A stretch of DNA of 64,000 nt from CAWBQO01 sp963790965 (GCA_963790965.1 CAWBQO010000001.1:434001-498000); one strand, 5' to 3'. Counted from the first letter of the stretch, positions 9,826-21,100 are shown. The notes: generated by a model from the letters alone, not told the origin. Numbers and translations are program-made.

Positions 9826-11366
9826 TCAGTTCAGTTCAAGGGCTACGATCGACTTTGGCGGCAGCGTAACAGAAAGCTGATCTCCGCTGATACGCGCGCC
9901 CGAGAACGGGGCCGGTTTGACGGCCTCCGGGTTGCTGAACGTGTTGTGCGCGTTCATCGCGCCCGCCGTCAGGATGCGACCCGTTGCACGCGTGAAGCGC
10001 TCGCCGCGTAGCGAAGTCGTCTACCGTGCGCGCCGTGTTCGGATCAGGTTCGTCAGCGTGATAAAGACGCGCCCGTCCTTTTTAGACGCCGACGCGCTGA
10101 TGGCCGGGATGGTCTCGCCGTTGTAGGTGTACGACCCGCCGTCAACGCGTGAGCGGCAGCAGCGTCGCGTCTTGATGGCCCTTGTACATCTCAAAGACGT
10201 GGTAAGTCGGCGTTTTGATGACGTTGTTATTGTCGTCGGTCAGGAGCATGCGACTGGAGCACGTTGATGGTCTGCGCGATGTTTGCCATCCGCACGCGGT
10301 CGGCGTGCTTGTTGAAGATGTTGAGCGAGAGTCGAAGCGACGAGCGCGTCGCGCATCGTGTTCTGCTGGTAGAGGAACCCGGGGTTGGTTCCCGGCTCGA
10401 CATCGTGCCACATGCCCCACTCACCCACGATCAGCCAGACGCGCTTCTGCGGGTCGAACTGGTCCATGATGCCGAATGCCGCGTGATGAGATCGTCGACC
10501 TCCATCGGCCTTCCGCAGGGCGGTGAACCACTCTGCCTCCGTGAAGTCGGTCGCCGAGCCCTTGGCTCCACGAGTGCCAACGACGGTGTAGTAGTGGAAG
10601 TCGAGTCCCATCGATGAAACGGCCCGCGTTGCGCATCAGGCCTCGGTCCAGCGGAAGTCGCCGCTGTTCGGGCCGGTCGCGATGCGGAATGCGCGTACGT
10701 CGCCGAAGGGGCGCAGGAATGCTGGCGTAGCGCTTGATAAACGTCGCGTAGTACTCGGGCGTCATATCGCCGCCGCAGCCCCAGCTCTCGTTGCCCACGC
10801 CCCAGAACCGCACGTTGTACGGCTCGGGATGTCCGTTCTCCGCGCGTAGATCGGCCATCGGCGAACCGCCGGGGTGGTTGATGTACTCCCACCAGTCCGC
10901 CATCTCCTCGACAGTGCCCGCTGCCGACGTTGCCGACGACGAACGGCTCTGTGCCGAGGGCCTGCGACGAGCTCCATGTATTCGTGGGTGCCGAAGCAGT
11001 TGTCTTCCGTGACCCCGCCCCAGATGTTGTTGACCATCGTCGGGCCGCTCGTCACGCGGACCGATGCCGTCTTTCCAGTGGTAGTAGTCCGCAAAGCAGC
11101 CGCCGGGCCAGCGGACGTTCGGCGGGTTGACCTCGCGAAGTGCCTCGATCACCTTGTCGTTGAGCTGCCAATCGCCGGCCGCATTCTTCGATCCAGAAAC
11201 CGCCGTAGATGTCCCGCCCGAGGTGCTCGGCGAAGTGCCCGTAGATGTGTTTGTTGATGGTGGGACCTTCAGCGTCCGTGTTGACGACGACCCTTAGCGG
11301 ACCGTCTTGGGCGGCGGCCGGAAGGACCAGAGCAAGAAGCAGCGTAAGTAAAAGCAATTTTCGCAT
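9826..11366 (-). CDS. Secreted alpha-L-arabinofuranosidase, GH51 family, frame-broken
   Basis: Removes terminal alpha-L-arabinofuranosyl groups from arabinan or arabino-oligosaccharides. A signal peptide (MRKLLLLTLLLALVLPAAAQ) opens the protein. GH51 blocks follow: INKHIYGHFAEHLGRDIYGG, VRWPGGCFADYYHWKDGIGP, the acid/base motif GVGNESWGCGGDM, the nucleophile motif IVGEWGMWHDVEPG, and the C-terminal LPPKSIVALELN. About ten frame shifts interrupt the gene between 11190 and 10000, yet all blocks appear in order and total length (about 513 codons) is normal for secreted GH51 enzymes. Indel error is therefore likelier than decay. It is the last gene of the arabinanase cluster. The signal peptide places it in the periplasm or outside, unlike cytoplasmic GH51 enzymes. 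Confidence 0.85.
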
Positions 11367-11422
11367 GATGGCGTCTGTTGGGTTGGTTATGTATAAATGG
11401 GTCCGCCATCGGACCTAAAGGT

Positions 11423-12514
11423 TCAGTTTATAACGGGTTTTATCGACCGCTCAGACGGACGGCTGCCGTCGACGTAGGGCCACCCCGTCGCCGTGTACTG
11501 AATACGGTCCATGAGCATGACTCGCCGGTCCCACACGGCGTCCCCAATGCCGATGCGGCGCGTGGGTTGGCCGCGGTTAATGGCGTGGTACACCATCCAG
11601 TCTTCTCCTGCATCGTCCCGGATCACCGAGTTATGTCCCGGGGCCAGCCATATGCCGGACGCAGCGAGAATCGTGCTGATCCGCGATCCGTCCGCCGCTC
11701 CCTTGCGCACGAACGGACCGGTCGCGCTTTCGGAGCGAGCCACCATGACGGCGTAGTTGGCCGACGGCCCGCAGCAGTTGTCGCCCGAATAGTAAAGATA
11801 GTAATAGGGTTCGCGATAAACGACCCAGCTTCCTTCGAGAAGGTTGCTATAGGCGGCGTCTTGCCGGGGAAGAACCGTTTCGATGACGGGCGCGTCTTCG
11901 CGGAAGCTTCGCCGGTCGTCGGCGAGTTCTCTCACGCGCAGCGCCCGGCCGCCGGATCCCCAGTACAGCCACTTCTTGCCCGTCTTCGGATCGTCGAAAG
12001 CCATCGCGTCGATCTCGTCAAATCCTGGCCCGCAAAGCAGCGGCTCTTCCGCCGCAACAAAGGGCCCCGTAGGCGATTCGGATATGGCCGTTGTGAGGCA
12101 CTTGCCCCCGCGGGCGTCGTGATGCGCCGAGAAGTACATCACGTACCTTTCCTGCTCAGGGGCGTAAAGAACGTGCGGTGCCCAGTAGGCGTGCCCCGTC
12201 GCCGCCCACGTCACGCCGCCCGGAAGCGCGTCGCCGTAGTGGGTCCAGGAGACGAGGTCCTCCGAGCGGGCAACCTGGATGTTGTACCATTTGCCGTCCA
12301 CCACGGTCTCGGTAGCATAGGCGTAGAAGTAGCCGTCCTGCCCCCGGATGACGGTCGGATCCGGAAAGTCCCGGTCAAAGACCGGATTCGCGTATAGCGA
12401 GTCGGGCAGGCTGACTGGAGGTTTCGGCGTTATCTCCGGGGCTGAGCTGTCACAGCCGACTCCGGAAAGGAGCAGCGCGGAAAGCATCCAGCACTGGAGA
12501 AGACAACGGACCAT
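11423..12514 (-). CDS. GH43 lipoprotein (arabinanase/arabinofuranosidase type)
   Basis: A 363-residue five-bladed beta-propeller glycosidase acting on arabinan. The lipobox LLSGVGC at about residues 15-21 predicts a lipoprotein exported to an outer envelope face. The three GH43 acidic residues are visible: the base Asp in FPDPTVIRG, the pKa-tuning Asp in FDEIDAMAFDD, and the acid Glu in LLEGSWVVYR. The end, GWPYVDGSRPSE, is typical of this family. It lies 21 bases after the next upstream gene stop and 56 bases before the GH51 start, so it is part of the same transcript. Exact linkage (endo-1,5 or exo) cannot be read from the sequence. Confidence 0.87.
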   Translation of the reverse strand: MVRCLLQCWMLSALLLSGVGCDSSAPEITPKPPVSLPDSLYANPVFDRDFPDPTVIRGQDGYFYAYATETVVDGKWYNIQVARSEDLVSWTHYGDALPGGVTWAATGHAYWAPHVLYAPEQERYVMYFSAHHDARGGKCLTTAISESPTGPFVAAEEPLLCGPGFDEIDAMAFDDPKTGKKWLYWGSGGRALRVRELADDRRSFREDAPVIETVLPRQDAAYSNLLEGSWVVYREPYYYLYYSGDNCCGPSANYAVMVARSESATGPFVRKGAADGSRISTILAASGIWLAPGHNSVIRDDAGEDWMVYHAINRGQPTRRIGIGDAVWDRRVMLMDRIQYTATGWPYVDGSRPSERSIKPVIN

Positions 12515-12535
12515 AGCGCAGGGGTACCGAATCGG

Positions 12536-13570
12536 CTATTCCATTTTAACGGACGGCCAGCCCGCGTCCCACACGAGCGGAGAGATGCGCAGGTTGGGCA
12601 CGCCGTTGTTGAAGGCGTCATAGGCATGATAAACGAGGTAAGTCGTGCCGTCCTCCTCAAAGATGCCGTTGTGGCCCGTCCCCTTCCACTGGCCTGTGCC
12701 GGAGAGCAGGAGCGTGCCGCCCCCCTCCAGCAGCGACTTGCCACCCTGATCCAGGTACGGCCCCGACACGTTCTCCGAACGCCCCACCCGAACGTTGTAC
12801 GTGCTCTCCGCGCCCCGGCAGCAGGCGTCAAACGATACGAAGAGGTAGTAAAAGTCGCCGTGCTCGATGATGAAAGGTGCCTCGATGGCGGGCGTCGCGG
12901 GCGGCCTGCTGGCAAGGGAATGGATCGTAGGCGTCGGCTCGGAAGGCTTGCCAGTCAGCGAATCGAGCCGCACTTGTTTGATGCCCGTCCAGAAAGAGCC
13001 GAACGACAGCCAGGGAACGCCCTCTTCATCCATGACCACGTTGGGGTCGATGGCATTGTAATCATTCGAGCGAAATGAGCGAACGACCATTCCATGATCG
13101 GTCCAGCCGTAGTCCGCACTGCCGGGGTCCAGCGTCGGCGACGTGGCCAGCCCGATCGCTGAATGGTTGCTGCCGAAGGTAGAGGCGGAATAGTAAAGAT
13201 GGAACTCGCCGTTGAAGTACGAGACGTCCGGTGCCCAGAGGTCTGAGACGCCCGGAACGGCGTCACGCGCCCACGCCGGCGCGCCCGTAAAGACCGAGCC
13301 GCAGTTCCGCCAAACCTCCATGTTGTCCGAACAGCGGATCGGAACGCCTGCGCCGGTCGAGAAGAGGTAATACTTGCCCCCTTCCTTCGTCATGACCGGG
13401 TCGTGGACGAACGTCACGTCTCCCGCGACTTCGAGCATCACCGGCACTTTCTGTTTCGGCGGCGGGGTGGTTCCGCCGCCGTTCCCGCCGTTTCCACTTG
13501 AATCGCAGGCGGCGAGGGACAGTGCAACAACAAGGATGAGAAAAGACATTCGTCTGCAGATTACTTTCAT
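12536..13570 (-). CDS. GH43 endo-arabinanase-like lipoprotein
   Basis: Predicted endo-alpha-1,5-L-arabinanase (GH43 subfamily-5-like). With the start at 13570 the leader MKVICRRMSFLILVVALSLAAC is a clean lipoprotein signal; an upstream ATG at 13606 would add 12 residues before it. A Gly/Pro-rich linker follows the lipobox. The catalytic triad is in FVHDPVM (base), YNAIDPNVV and AIEAPFIIEHGDFYYLF (acid). The whole sequence resembles the next gene (13610-14695), including SAIGLAT, TLDP and the CCRG motif, so the two are a tandem duplication with one lipid-anchored and one soluble copy. The intact frame and tight spacing indicate one operon. Confidence 0.87.
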   Translation of the reverse strand: MKVICRRMSFLILVVALSLAACDSSGNGGNGGGTTPPPKQKVPVMLEVAGDVTFVHDPVMTKEGGKYYLFSTGAGVPIRCSDNMEVWRNCGSVFTGAPAWARDAVPGVSDLWAPDVSYFNGEFHLYYSASTFGSNHSAIGLATSPTLDPGSADYGWTDHGMVVRSFRSNDYNAIDPNVVMDEEGVPWLSFGSFWTGIKQVRLDSLTGKPSEPTPTIHSLASRPPATPAIEAPFIIEHGDFYYLFVSFDACCRGAESTYNVRVGRSENVSGPYLDQGGKSLLEGGGTLLLSGTGQWKGTGHNGIFEEDGTTYLVYHAYDAFNNGVPNLRISPLVWDAGWPSVKME

Positions 13571-13609
13571 TCGACCCTGAACTCCAGGTACAACAGTGGC
13601 CATCAACCC

Positions 13610-14695
13610 TTACGGTCGCGTTTCGAGTGAGACGGTCGGCCAGCCATAGGCGTCCCAGTCTATAGGACGCACGATCAGCCGGGGGGCACCGTCGGACTCG
13701 CGATCATACGCATGGAAGACGAGGTAATCCTGCCCGTCGAACGTATAGGCCCCATTGTGCCCGCCGGCCGCCCATCGGCTGTCGCCGCCGAAGCCTTGCA
13801 CGACGAGCGAGCCGCCGCCGTGCTCCATCTTCTCGCCTTCGCGGTCGTAGTATGGCCCCTCTATGTCTTTTGCCCTGCCCACGACCACCTTGTACGTGCT
13901 GTTCACTCCCCGGCAGCACCGATCCCAGGAGACGAACAGATAGTAGTAGTCGCCCTTTTTGAACACGAAAGGCGCTTCGATGGAGGAGTTCATCGAGAGC
14001 TGATTGGCCCGGAGCACGTTGGCCGAGTAGAGCGAGTCATAGCCGAGATTCGGATTGGCGGCGTCGCCGGCGTCTCGCTCGTCGATCTTCCAGTAGCGGT
14101 GCCGCGCAGCCACCGTTCGCCAGTGCTCCGGCTCTGCGGGAGCGTCCAGGCCTTCGTTCAGAACGAACGCCTTGATGCCGCCCCAATGCGACCCGAAGAA
14201 CATCCACGCCCGACCCTCCTCGTCCACGGCAACGGTCGGATCGATGGCGTTCCACATATCCCTGCCCGGAACGGACTGCACGACCTCCCCCTGATCCACC
14301 CAGCGGAACGCCGGATCGTTCGGATCGAGCGTCGTGTTCGTCGCGAGGCCGATGGCGGAGTTATTGCGGCCAAACTGCGAGACGGAGTAGTAAAGGTAGT
14401 AAACGCCGTCGCGATAGAAGATGTCCGGTGCCCAGATGTTGCCGTCGAACTCCGGAATAACCTCCATGACCCACGCCGGCGTGTTCTCGAACACCGGCTT
14501 CAGGCGCGTCCACTCCTTCATGTCCGGCGAGGCGAGTACCTGAATGCCCCTGCCGGTATTGAAAACGTAGTAGGTGCCGTTCTCTTCCGCCATGACCGGG
14601 TCATGAACGACGGGCAGTTGCTCCTGCGCAAGCGCAACACCAGGCGCGGCGCACGCAATCAGTAAGTAGGCAAAGGAAAACTTTGAAATGTTCAT
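13610..14695 (-). CDS. Secreted GH43 endo-arabinanase-like enzyme
   Basis: A 361-residue secreted propeller enzyme, probably cutting alpha-1,5-arabinan internally. The Sec signal peptide ends at GVALAQ. Key segments are VVHDPVMAEENGTYYVF (base Asp), MWNAIDPTVAVDEEGRAW, IEAPFVFKKGDYYYLFVSW (acid Glu), and the conserved DRCCRGVNSTY and GGHNG segments seen in bacterial arabinanases. It has an insertion of about 30 residues (RHRYWKIDERDAGDAANPNL) absent from its paralogue at 12536-13570. The ATG overlaps the stop of the upstream GH51 gene by 4 bases, so translation is coupled. Confidence 0.88.
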   Translation of the reverse strand: MNISKFSFAYLLIACAAPGVALAQEQLPVVHDPVMAEENGTYYVFNTGRGIQVLASPDMKEWTRLKPVFENTPAWVMEVIPEFDGNIWAPDIFYRDGVYYLYYSVSQFGRNNSAIGLATNTTLDPNDPAFRWVDQGEVVQSVPGRDMWNAIDPTVAVDEEGRAWMFFGSHWGGIKAFVLNEGLDAPAEPEHWRTVAARHRYWKIDERDAGDAANPNLGYDSLYSANVLRANQLSMNSSIEAPFVFKKGDYYYLFVSWDRCCRGVNSTYKVVVGRAKDIEGPYYDREGEKMEHGGGSLVVQGFGGDSRWAAGGHNGAYTFDGQDYLVFHAYDRESDGAPRLIVRPIDWDAYGWPTVSLETRP

Positions 14696-16295
14696 CGTAC
14701 AATACGGCCCTTGAGCATCGTAATGGAGTGCGGCGGGAACGTGTAGGTGAACTGCCCGCCCTGCGCGCGCACGTCCGCCTTCTTGTTCGTTTCTACCGTC
14801 GTCCGGCCGAAGTCGTTTTGCGCCTTGACGTCCGGTCCGGTGATCTCGTACACTTCGAAGGCTCCATCGAACCGGCCTGTCTGTGCTATCACGTCCGTCG
14901 GGATGGCCTGGTCGCGATGGCGATTGACCACATTGATGATGACGGTGCCGTCCTCTTTATGCGTGGCGGAGACGTCGAGGTAGGGCACGTTTTTCTGCTG
15001 CTCCTGCTGCTCGCCCAGGCCTATGAAGAAAGGCTCCGTGTCGTACGTTTCGCTGTCCACGTAAACATCGAGCGCGGTGCCATAGGCGTGTTCGGCGTAT
15101 AGGGCGAGGGGGTAATAGATGGTCTGCAGAAACAGGCCCCGCTCGTTGGTGAAGATGGGCGCAATCACGTTTACGAGCTGCGCCAGATTGGCCATCTTCA
15201 CCACATCAGCGTTGCGGATGAACCCATTGAGAAAACCCGCAATTACGAGCGCGTCCTCGAGATTGTAACGCTCCTCCAGTGCCCGCTCGCCGCGCATCGA
15301 ATCGTCGGCGCGAGCGCGGTACCACACGTTGTACTCGTCCCAGGCGATGTACACCGGATCGCGGCGCCCCGGTTCGCCTCGTTCATGTTGATGTTGATAA
15401 GGCCCTTGACGAGCTTCGTCCGGTCCTCCATCACGAGCGGGGTCGACAAATAGTTGTAGTAGTTGTCATCCGGGTTGCCGACGTAGATGTGGAGCGCGAT
15501 GTAGTCCACCACGTCCTTGAGCTCGTCGAGAATGACTCGGTTCCACTCCATTGGATCGGCGTCGGGGCGGAAGTTCGAGGCTCCGGCCGCGACCAACTTG
15601 ATGGACGGGTCGGTCAGCTTCATCAGCTTGGCCGCCTCCCGCGCCTTCTTGCTATAGTCTTCGGCGCTCAGATGGCCCATCTGCCAGAAGCCGTCCATCT
15701 CGTTGCCGAGGCTCCAGTACTTGATACCATACGGCTCCGTGTGGCCGTGCTGCTTCCGAAGCTCGGCGTAATACGGCCCGCTGTCAATGTTCGTGTACTC
15801 GACCCAGTTTTGCGCCTCCTCGATGGTGCCCGTGCCCATGTTCACGGCGAAGTACGGCTCGATGCCGCCCCCGACTTTGTCCAGGAAGCTCATAAACTCG
15901 TTCGTGCCGAAGGTATTCGGCTCGAGCCGGTGCCATGCCAGCTCCATCCGCGTCCTGCGCTCCGGCCCCACGCCGTCTTCCCAGTGATAGTTCGAGACGA
16001 AGTTACCCCCGGGATAGCGCAGGATGGACACGTTTAACCCCCGCACGGCCTCGATCACGTCCTTCCGGATACCGTCCGCGTCCGAGAGCGGCGAGCCGGG
16101 GTCGTAGATGCCGCCGTAGACGTTCCGCCCCAGGTGCTCGACAAAGTTGCCGTATATGAGCGAATCAACCTCGCCGATGGTCCGATCTATGTCAAGTTTG
16201 ATGCGCGCCTTCTGCGCTGTCACACCGGTTGTGAAGAGCACGAGGAGCAGTGCCGAAAGAAAGAAGTGCTTCGAAGAATTCACGTGTACATCCAT
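14692..16295 (-). CDS. Secreted alpha-L-arabinofuranosidase, GH51 family, one frameshift
   Basis: A second GH51 enzyme, about 534 residues. The start at 16295 (MDVHVNSSKHFFLSALLLVL) gives a normal signal peptide ending GVTAQ; an upstream ATG at 16358 would put 21 extra residues in front. Motifs: IYGNFVEHLGRNVYGGIYDP, ILRYPGGNFVSNYHWEDGVG, acid/base KYWSLGNEMDG, nucleophile YIAWDEYNVWYR, and C-terminal FPPHSITMLKG. One net single-base loss at about 15370, in a GC-rich run, separates the acid/base half from the nucleophile half. Everything on both sides is intact, so this is probably an error or a very recent mutation. It sits between susD and the arabinanases in the same direction. Confidence 0.88.
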
Positions 16296-16423
16296 GGAGA
16301 AGGTGTCGGAAGGACGGAGCATTTCCTTTGGAGCAAGGGCGGAGATGCCAGTGGACACCCCCGCCCCGTCATCGCGGATGCTGTTATCAGGTCCGCAAGT
16401 TACGCTCCGTCAGGATGCGGCGT

Positions 16424-18136
16424 TTAGTAGCCCGGGTTCTGCACGAGACTGACGTTCAGATCACGTTCTGCGGCCGGCACGGGCCACAGGTAATCACGCG
16501 GGGCTGCAAACACCCGCACGTGCTGCCCGGGGATCACGGCAAAGGTACCATCGCCGGTCGCTACATCGATCCCATGTACCGGTCCATTGAGCACCTGCTC
16601 AGCGACTCCCCAGCGGCGGATGTCCGCCAGGTGCAGTCCTTCCCACGCCAACTCGATCGTGCGCTCGGTACGAATGTACTTAATGGCCTCTGCAGCCGAT
16701 ACGGTCGTAATGTCGAATGGCATCGGAATGTCGACGCGGTCTCGCAGCTGCTTGAGCGCCGCTTGTACCGTGCCATCCACTTCACCGAGTTCGGCCTTGG
16801 CCTCCGCGTACATCAACAGGACGTCGCCGTAGCGCATCTTGATGACGTTCAGACCGCTGTTACCCGGCGCAGCCTGGTCCTGCGGGTCCACGTACTTCAT
16901 CAGGATGTAGCCCGTGTACGTGTTGTAGTAATCGTTGATAAGAATTCGGTCCGATGTCGGGCTGCAGTAACCCGCCGGAGCGCCGCCGGCGCACGGCGGA
17001 TACGAGTTGTAAATCGTGCCGTTGAACGCGCCGCCCGGGAAGAGCACCGTCCCGTAGAAACGCGGGTCCCTGTCGGCGTACATACCCAGCGTCTCGACCG
17101 TCGGGGCACCGGTGGCATCATACGTGATCTTCGGCGGTGCGGGGTCGTAGAGCGGCGACTCGTCGATCGGCAAGCCGTCTTTCATCGGGTAAAGGTTGAC
17201 CAGCTCCCGCGTCGGCTCCGCGTCCACATTGCTGCCCATGGAACTGGGCGCAAAGCCGAGCCACGCCCACCAGCCGTTCTGTCCCGAGACCTTCTGGTAG
17301 CTCAGAATAATCTCGTTGCTCATCTCTCCCGCATAGGTGAAGAGTTCGCGATAGTTTGGATGCAACGTGAACACGTTGAGGTCCATGACCGCTTTCGATT
17401 TGTTCGCAGCCGTGCGATAAAGCTCGGTGGCCCGGCCGGAATTGCCTTCCCGATACTCCTGCCAGCTCGCCTCGTAGAGCGCTGCGCGAGCATGGTAAGC
17501 CAGCGCGGTGCCGCGCCCGGCGCGGCCAAACTGACTCGACGGGAACGTGGGCGGCAGCAGCGCCGCTGCGGCGGTAAGATCCGCCTCTATCTGCGCGTAG
17601 ACCTCTTCCCGCGTGTTGCGCCCGGCCTCGCGGGCCTCCTGAACGGTCGGAACGCTGGTGAAGATGGGAACGCCACCGAACATCCAGAGCAGCTCCTGAT
17701 AGTAGTAGCCGCGCAGGAAGAGCGCCTGCCCCCGGATCTGGTCAGCGCCCGTGGCCGTGAGCACGCCCTCTGCCACGCCGTCGAGTTGCGCCAGGATTTC
17801 ATTTGCGCGCGTCACGCCTGCGAACATGCGTCCCCAGAGGCTGTTGGACCACCCGGAGAGCGCGTCCGCCCGGCCCATAACGTACTCGTGCTGGCGCATC
17901 CAGTCGGCGTGGGAGTAGCCGATCTCCGTTGCAGCATCGAAGTACATGGTGTTCAGGTCCTGGCCAACCATGCGCTCGTATCCGGCGTTCAGCGCCACGT
18001 TGAAGTCGCGCTCGGAAGTCCAGAAGGTGCCCGACGAAAGCTGATCCGTCGGAACCGTGGTGAGGAAGTCTTCGCTGCATCCCGGCCCCATGATGAGCGC
18101 GCCGAAGATGAGGAGGTATTTAAGCAGTCTTTTCAT
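16424..18136 (-). CDS. SusD/RagB-family glycan-binding outer-membrane lipoprotein
   Basis: A surface lipoprotein of 570 residues that captures oligosaccharide, here probably arabinan fragments, and hands it to the partner SusC channel. The start at 18136 gives MKRLLKYLLIFGALIMGPGC, a lipoprotein signal with Cys at residue 20; the upstream open frame is not needed. The SusD hallmarks are SEDFLTTVPTDQLSSGTFW after the lipobox, the TPR-like helices including RGQALFLRGYYYQELLWMFG, and the C-terminal ending DLNVSLVQNPGY. It follows SusC by 50 bases and precedes GH51, the classical PUL order. Confidence 0.93.
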   Translation of the reverse strand: MKRLLKYLLIFGALIMGPGCSEDFLTTVPTDQLSSGTFWTSERDFNVALNAGYERMVGQDLNTMYFDAATEIGYSHADWMRQHEYVMGRADALSGWSNSLWGRMFAGVTRANEILAQLDGVAEGVLTATGADQIRGQALFLRGYYYQELLWMFGGVPIFTSVPTVQEAREAGRNTREEVYAQIEADLTAAAALLPPTFPSSQFGRAGRGTALAYHARAALYEASWQEYREGNSGRATELYRTAANKSKAVMDLNVFTLHPNYRELFTYAGEMSNEIILSYQKVSGQNGWWAWLGFAPSSMGSNVDAEPTRELVNLYPMKDGLPIDESPLYDPAPPKITYDATGAPTVETLGMYADRDPRFYGTVLFPGGAFNGTIYNSYPPCAGGAPAGYCSPTSDRILINDYYNTYTGYILMKYVDPQDQAAPGNSGLNVIKMRYGDVLLMYAEAKAELGEVDGTVQAALKQLRDRVDIPMPFDITTVSAAEAIKYIRTERTIELAWEGLHLADIRRWGVAEQVLNGPVHGIDVATGDGTFAVIPGQHVRVFAAPRDYLWPVPAAERDLNVSLVQNPGY

Positions 18137-18186
18137 AGTCGTAATGACGTGTAGAAGCTTGAATCGCGTGTAAGCGTATGGGGGGC

Positions 18187-21100
18187 TTAGAAGCTGACGC
18201 TCGCGCCAACGCTGATGACCTTCGTCTGCGGATAGTAGTCCGCCCGGACCCACGGATATTCGGGATCGAGATCAATGCCCAGGTTGTGCTTCGTCCACAG
18301 GTTCTTGCCCGTCACATGGATGCGCATGCGTTCCACGCCCGCACGGTTGACGAGGCTCTGCGGCAGCGTATACCCGATCTGCACATTACGCAGTTTTACG
18401 AAGCTTCCGTCGAGTATCCACCAGGAGTTGGTGGCGTAGTAGTTGCGGTTGTAGTTCGAATAGTAGGCCGGATGGCGGGCGTCGGGATTCTCCGGCGTCC
18501 AGTAATCCTTGTGCCACACGGACGTGTAGTTCTCCCAGACCGGTCCCTGGATGAACCCGAGCGCCAGGTACTGGTCGCGCTTACCGACGCCCTGCAAGAA
18601 CGCGGTGGCGTCGAATGACTTCCAGTTCATCTTCAGGTTCAGGCCGAACATGTAGCGCGGGCTCTGGTCGCCGATCACCACGCGGTCTTCGTCGTTGATG
18701 ACGCCGTCGTTGTTCTGGTCCTTGAAGATAATGTCGCCCAGGTGCGTCTGCTGGCCTGCCGGCTGCGCGTGCGAGTCGATCTCATCGTACGAGCTGAACA
18801 GACCGGTCGCCTCCCAGCCGTACCAGGAGTTGATGGGCGACCCTTCCTGAATAACGCGCTCGTCGATTACGTACGGGCCCGTTTCGACCAGATCCGTAAC
18901 CTTGTTGCGGTTGTCTGACAGGTTGAAGTCGATGCCGTAGCCGACCGATCCGATTTCATCGTGCCAGCCGAGCGCCATTTCCCAGCCGCGGTTCTCGACC
19001 GCGCCCGCATTCTGGAACGGAGCCGCGAGGCCTACCAGCGCAGGAATGGGGAGCCGCAGCAGGATGTCTTCCGTCTTCCGCACGTAGATGTCGCCGGTCA
19101 GCGTCAAACGCTTCTGCAGAAACTGCGCGTCGAACCCGAAGTCGGTGACGGTGGTGGTCTCCCAGGAGAGGTCCTCGTTGACCAGGCCGGTGGAGGCACC
19201 GCCCAAGGTCTGGGTGCCGCTGGTATTGCCGAGGTAGTACGGAATACCGAGGTTAATGGACGAATAATACGAATAGAGCGGAACGTCCTGGTTGCCGAGG
19301 CGGCCCCACGATCCGCGCAGCTTCAGTTCATCGATGAATCCCAAGTTGAAGAACGGCTCTTCGGTAATGCGCCAGCCGGCGGAGAAGGAGGGAAAGAAAC
19401 CGAACCTTTTCCCTTCAGCAAATCGGCTCGATCCGTCGTACCGCGCATTGACTTCGAAGAGGTAACGACCCAGCAGCGCATAGTTAAGGCGGCCGAACGT
19501 TGAGCGAAGTGCCCACTCGCTTCCATATCCCATGTTGCCGTCGTTGGCATCGTTGCCAAGATTCAATGGCGTCAGTTCATTGTTGTAGAACTGGTCGCGC
19601 CAGGCGCGAAACTCGGAGAAGTCGTAGTGGATCTGCTCGTAGCCGAGAACGCCGGAGATGCTGTGGGCATCGTTCATGAAGTTATGCCCGTAATCCACCA
19701 GCGCGCGCATCGTCAGGCGCTTGGAGGTATTCGCCCGGTTCTCGCCAAAGTTGGGACCCCAGTACTGCCCATCGGCCGGATACTCGTTGAACAAACGGGG
19801 ATCGGTGCGAAACCGCTCCCAGTCCATATTTCCCAGATCAAAGGAAGCGAGCGTCTGGATCTCAGCCCACTCGGGCAAGATGTCATAGTTGGCGCGGCCG
19901 GTGACCGTACCGTCCCAGAATACCCGTTCCTCCTGCCCGCTGATCTCAGCGTAGGCCAGCGGGCTACGTCCGAACAGGTTCAGTCCGTAGGTGCCGTCCG
20001 CGTAGCGCGTCCGCTTGGTGGGAGGAGTATCATGCACGATGAAGAACGTGGCGGCCCAGTCCTCCGCCGGGATAACGTCCCAGCGGCGGCTGCCCGAGAC
20101 GTCTACTCCGGCGCTCAGCTTGTCCGTCGGTTGAAAGTCGGTATTGAGGCGGACGTTCTGCCGGTTCATGCCGGTGTTGGACATCAAGCCGTCTTCCTGA
20201 AGGTAGTTCATCGACAGCGCGAAGCGAGCATACGGGTTACCACCGGAAATGCGGAGCGTATGGTCCTGAATCGGAGCCGAGCTGAAGATGGCGTCTACCC
20301 ATTCGTTGTCCGGGTAAGCGTCCGGGTCGGTGCCAGCAACGGTATTCTGTATATACTCCTCGCTATAGCGCGGCGCATATCCGGGATTGGCGTAGCAAGC
20401 CTCCGCCGTTTGGGCGTTGGGATCGCGCCCGTCGAGGCACCACTGCAGGTAGTTGGAGCGGGCGATGTTGGCGAGCCGCATGTGCGTCTCGGTGTCCACG
20501 CGCTCCGGCCACGAAGTGATGTCCTGCACGCCGACATAGCCGTTGTACGTGATCTGCGGGAATTCCCTCGCCGTGCCGCGCTTCGTCGTGACGAGGATAA
20601 CGCCGTTCGCCGCGCGCGAGCCGTAGATGGCTGCCGAGGCGGCATCCTTCAGCACGGAGATGCTCTGCACGTCGTCGGGATCCACGTTCGCGAGGTTGCC
20701 TTCGAGACCGTCGATCATCACGAGCGGACGCGAGGCATCTTTGTTACCGGAGTCGTCGGTTCGCCCGAGCGTACCCTGCCCGCGAACGAGGAGATCGAGC
20801 GCATTGCGTCCGGGCCGGTTGCCGCCGTCGATCACCTGCAGACCAGGGGCTGTCCCCTGCAGGGCGTGCGTTAAGGTTGGTACGGGAATGGCGGCGATTT
20901 CGTCCGCCGAGACGGATGCGACCGAACCGGTCAAGTTCTCCCTCCGCTGCGTGCCGTATCCCACCACCACGATCTCGTCGCCGGTAAGGATTTGCTGCTC
21001 AAGGCTCACATTGACCTGCGTGCGCCTGTTGATCGGCACCTCCTGGGACTGGAAGCCAACAAAGGAGAAGAGCAGCGTGTCCGTCATCGACTCGACTTGC

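Noticed and set aside
14676..14695. TTTGAAATGTTCA at the start of the GH43 gene as a fourth copy of the shared motif.
   Set aside because: It lies in coding sequence overlapping the upstream gene stop, matches poorly at the end and has no -35 at the right distance.
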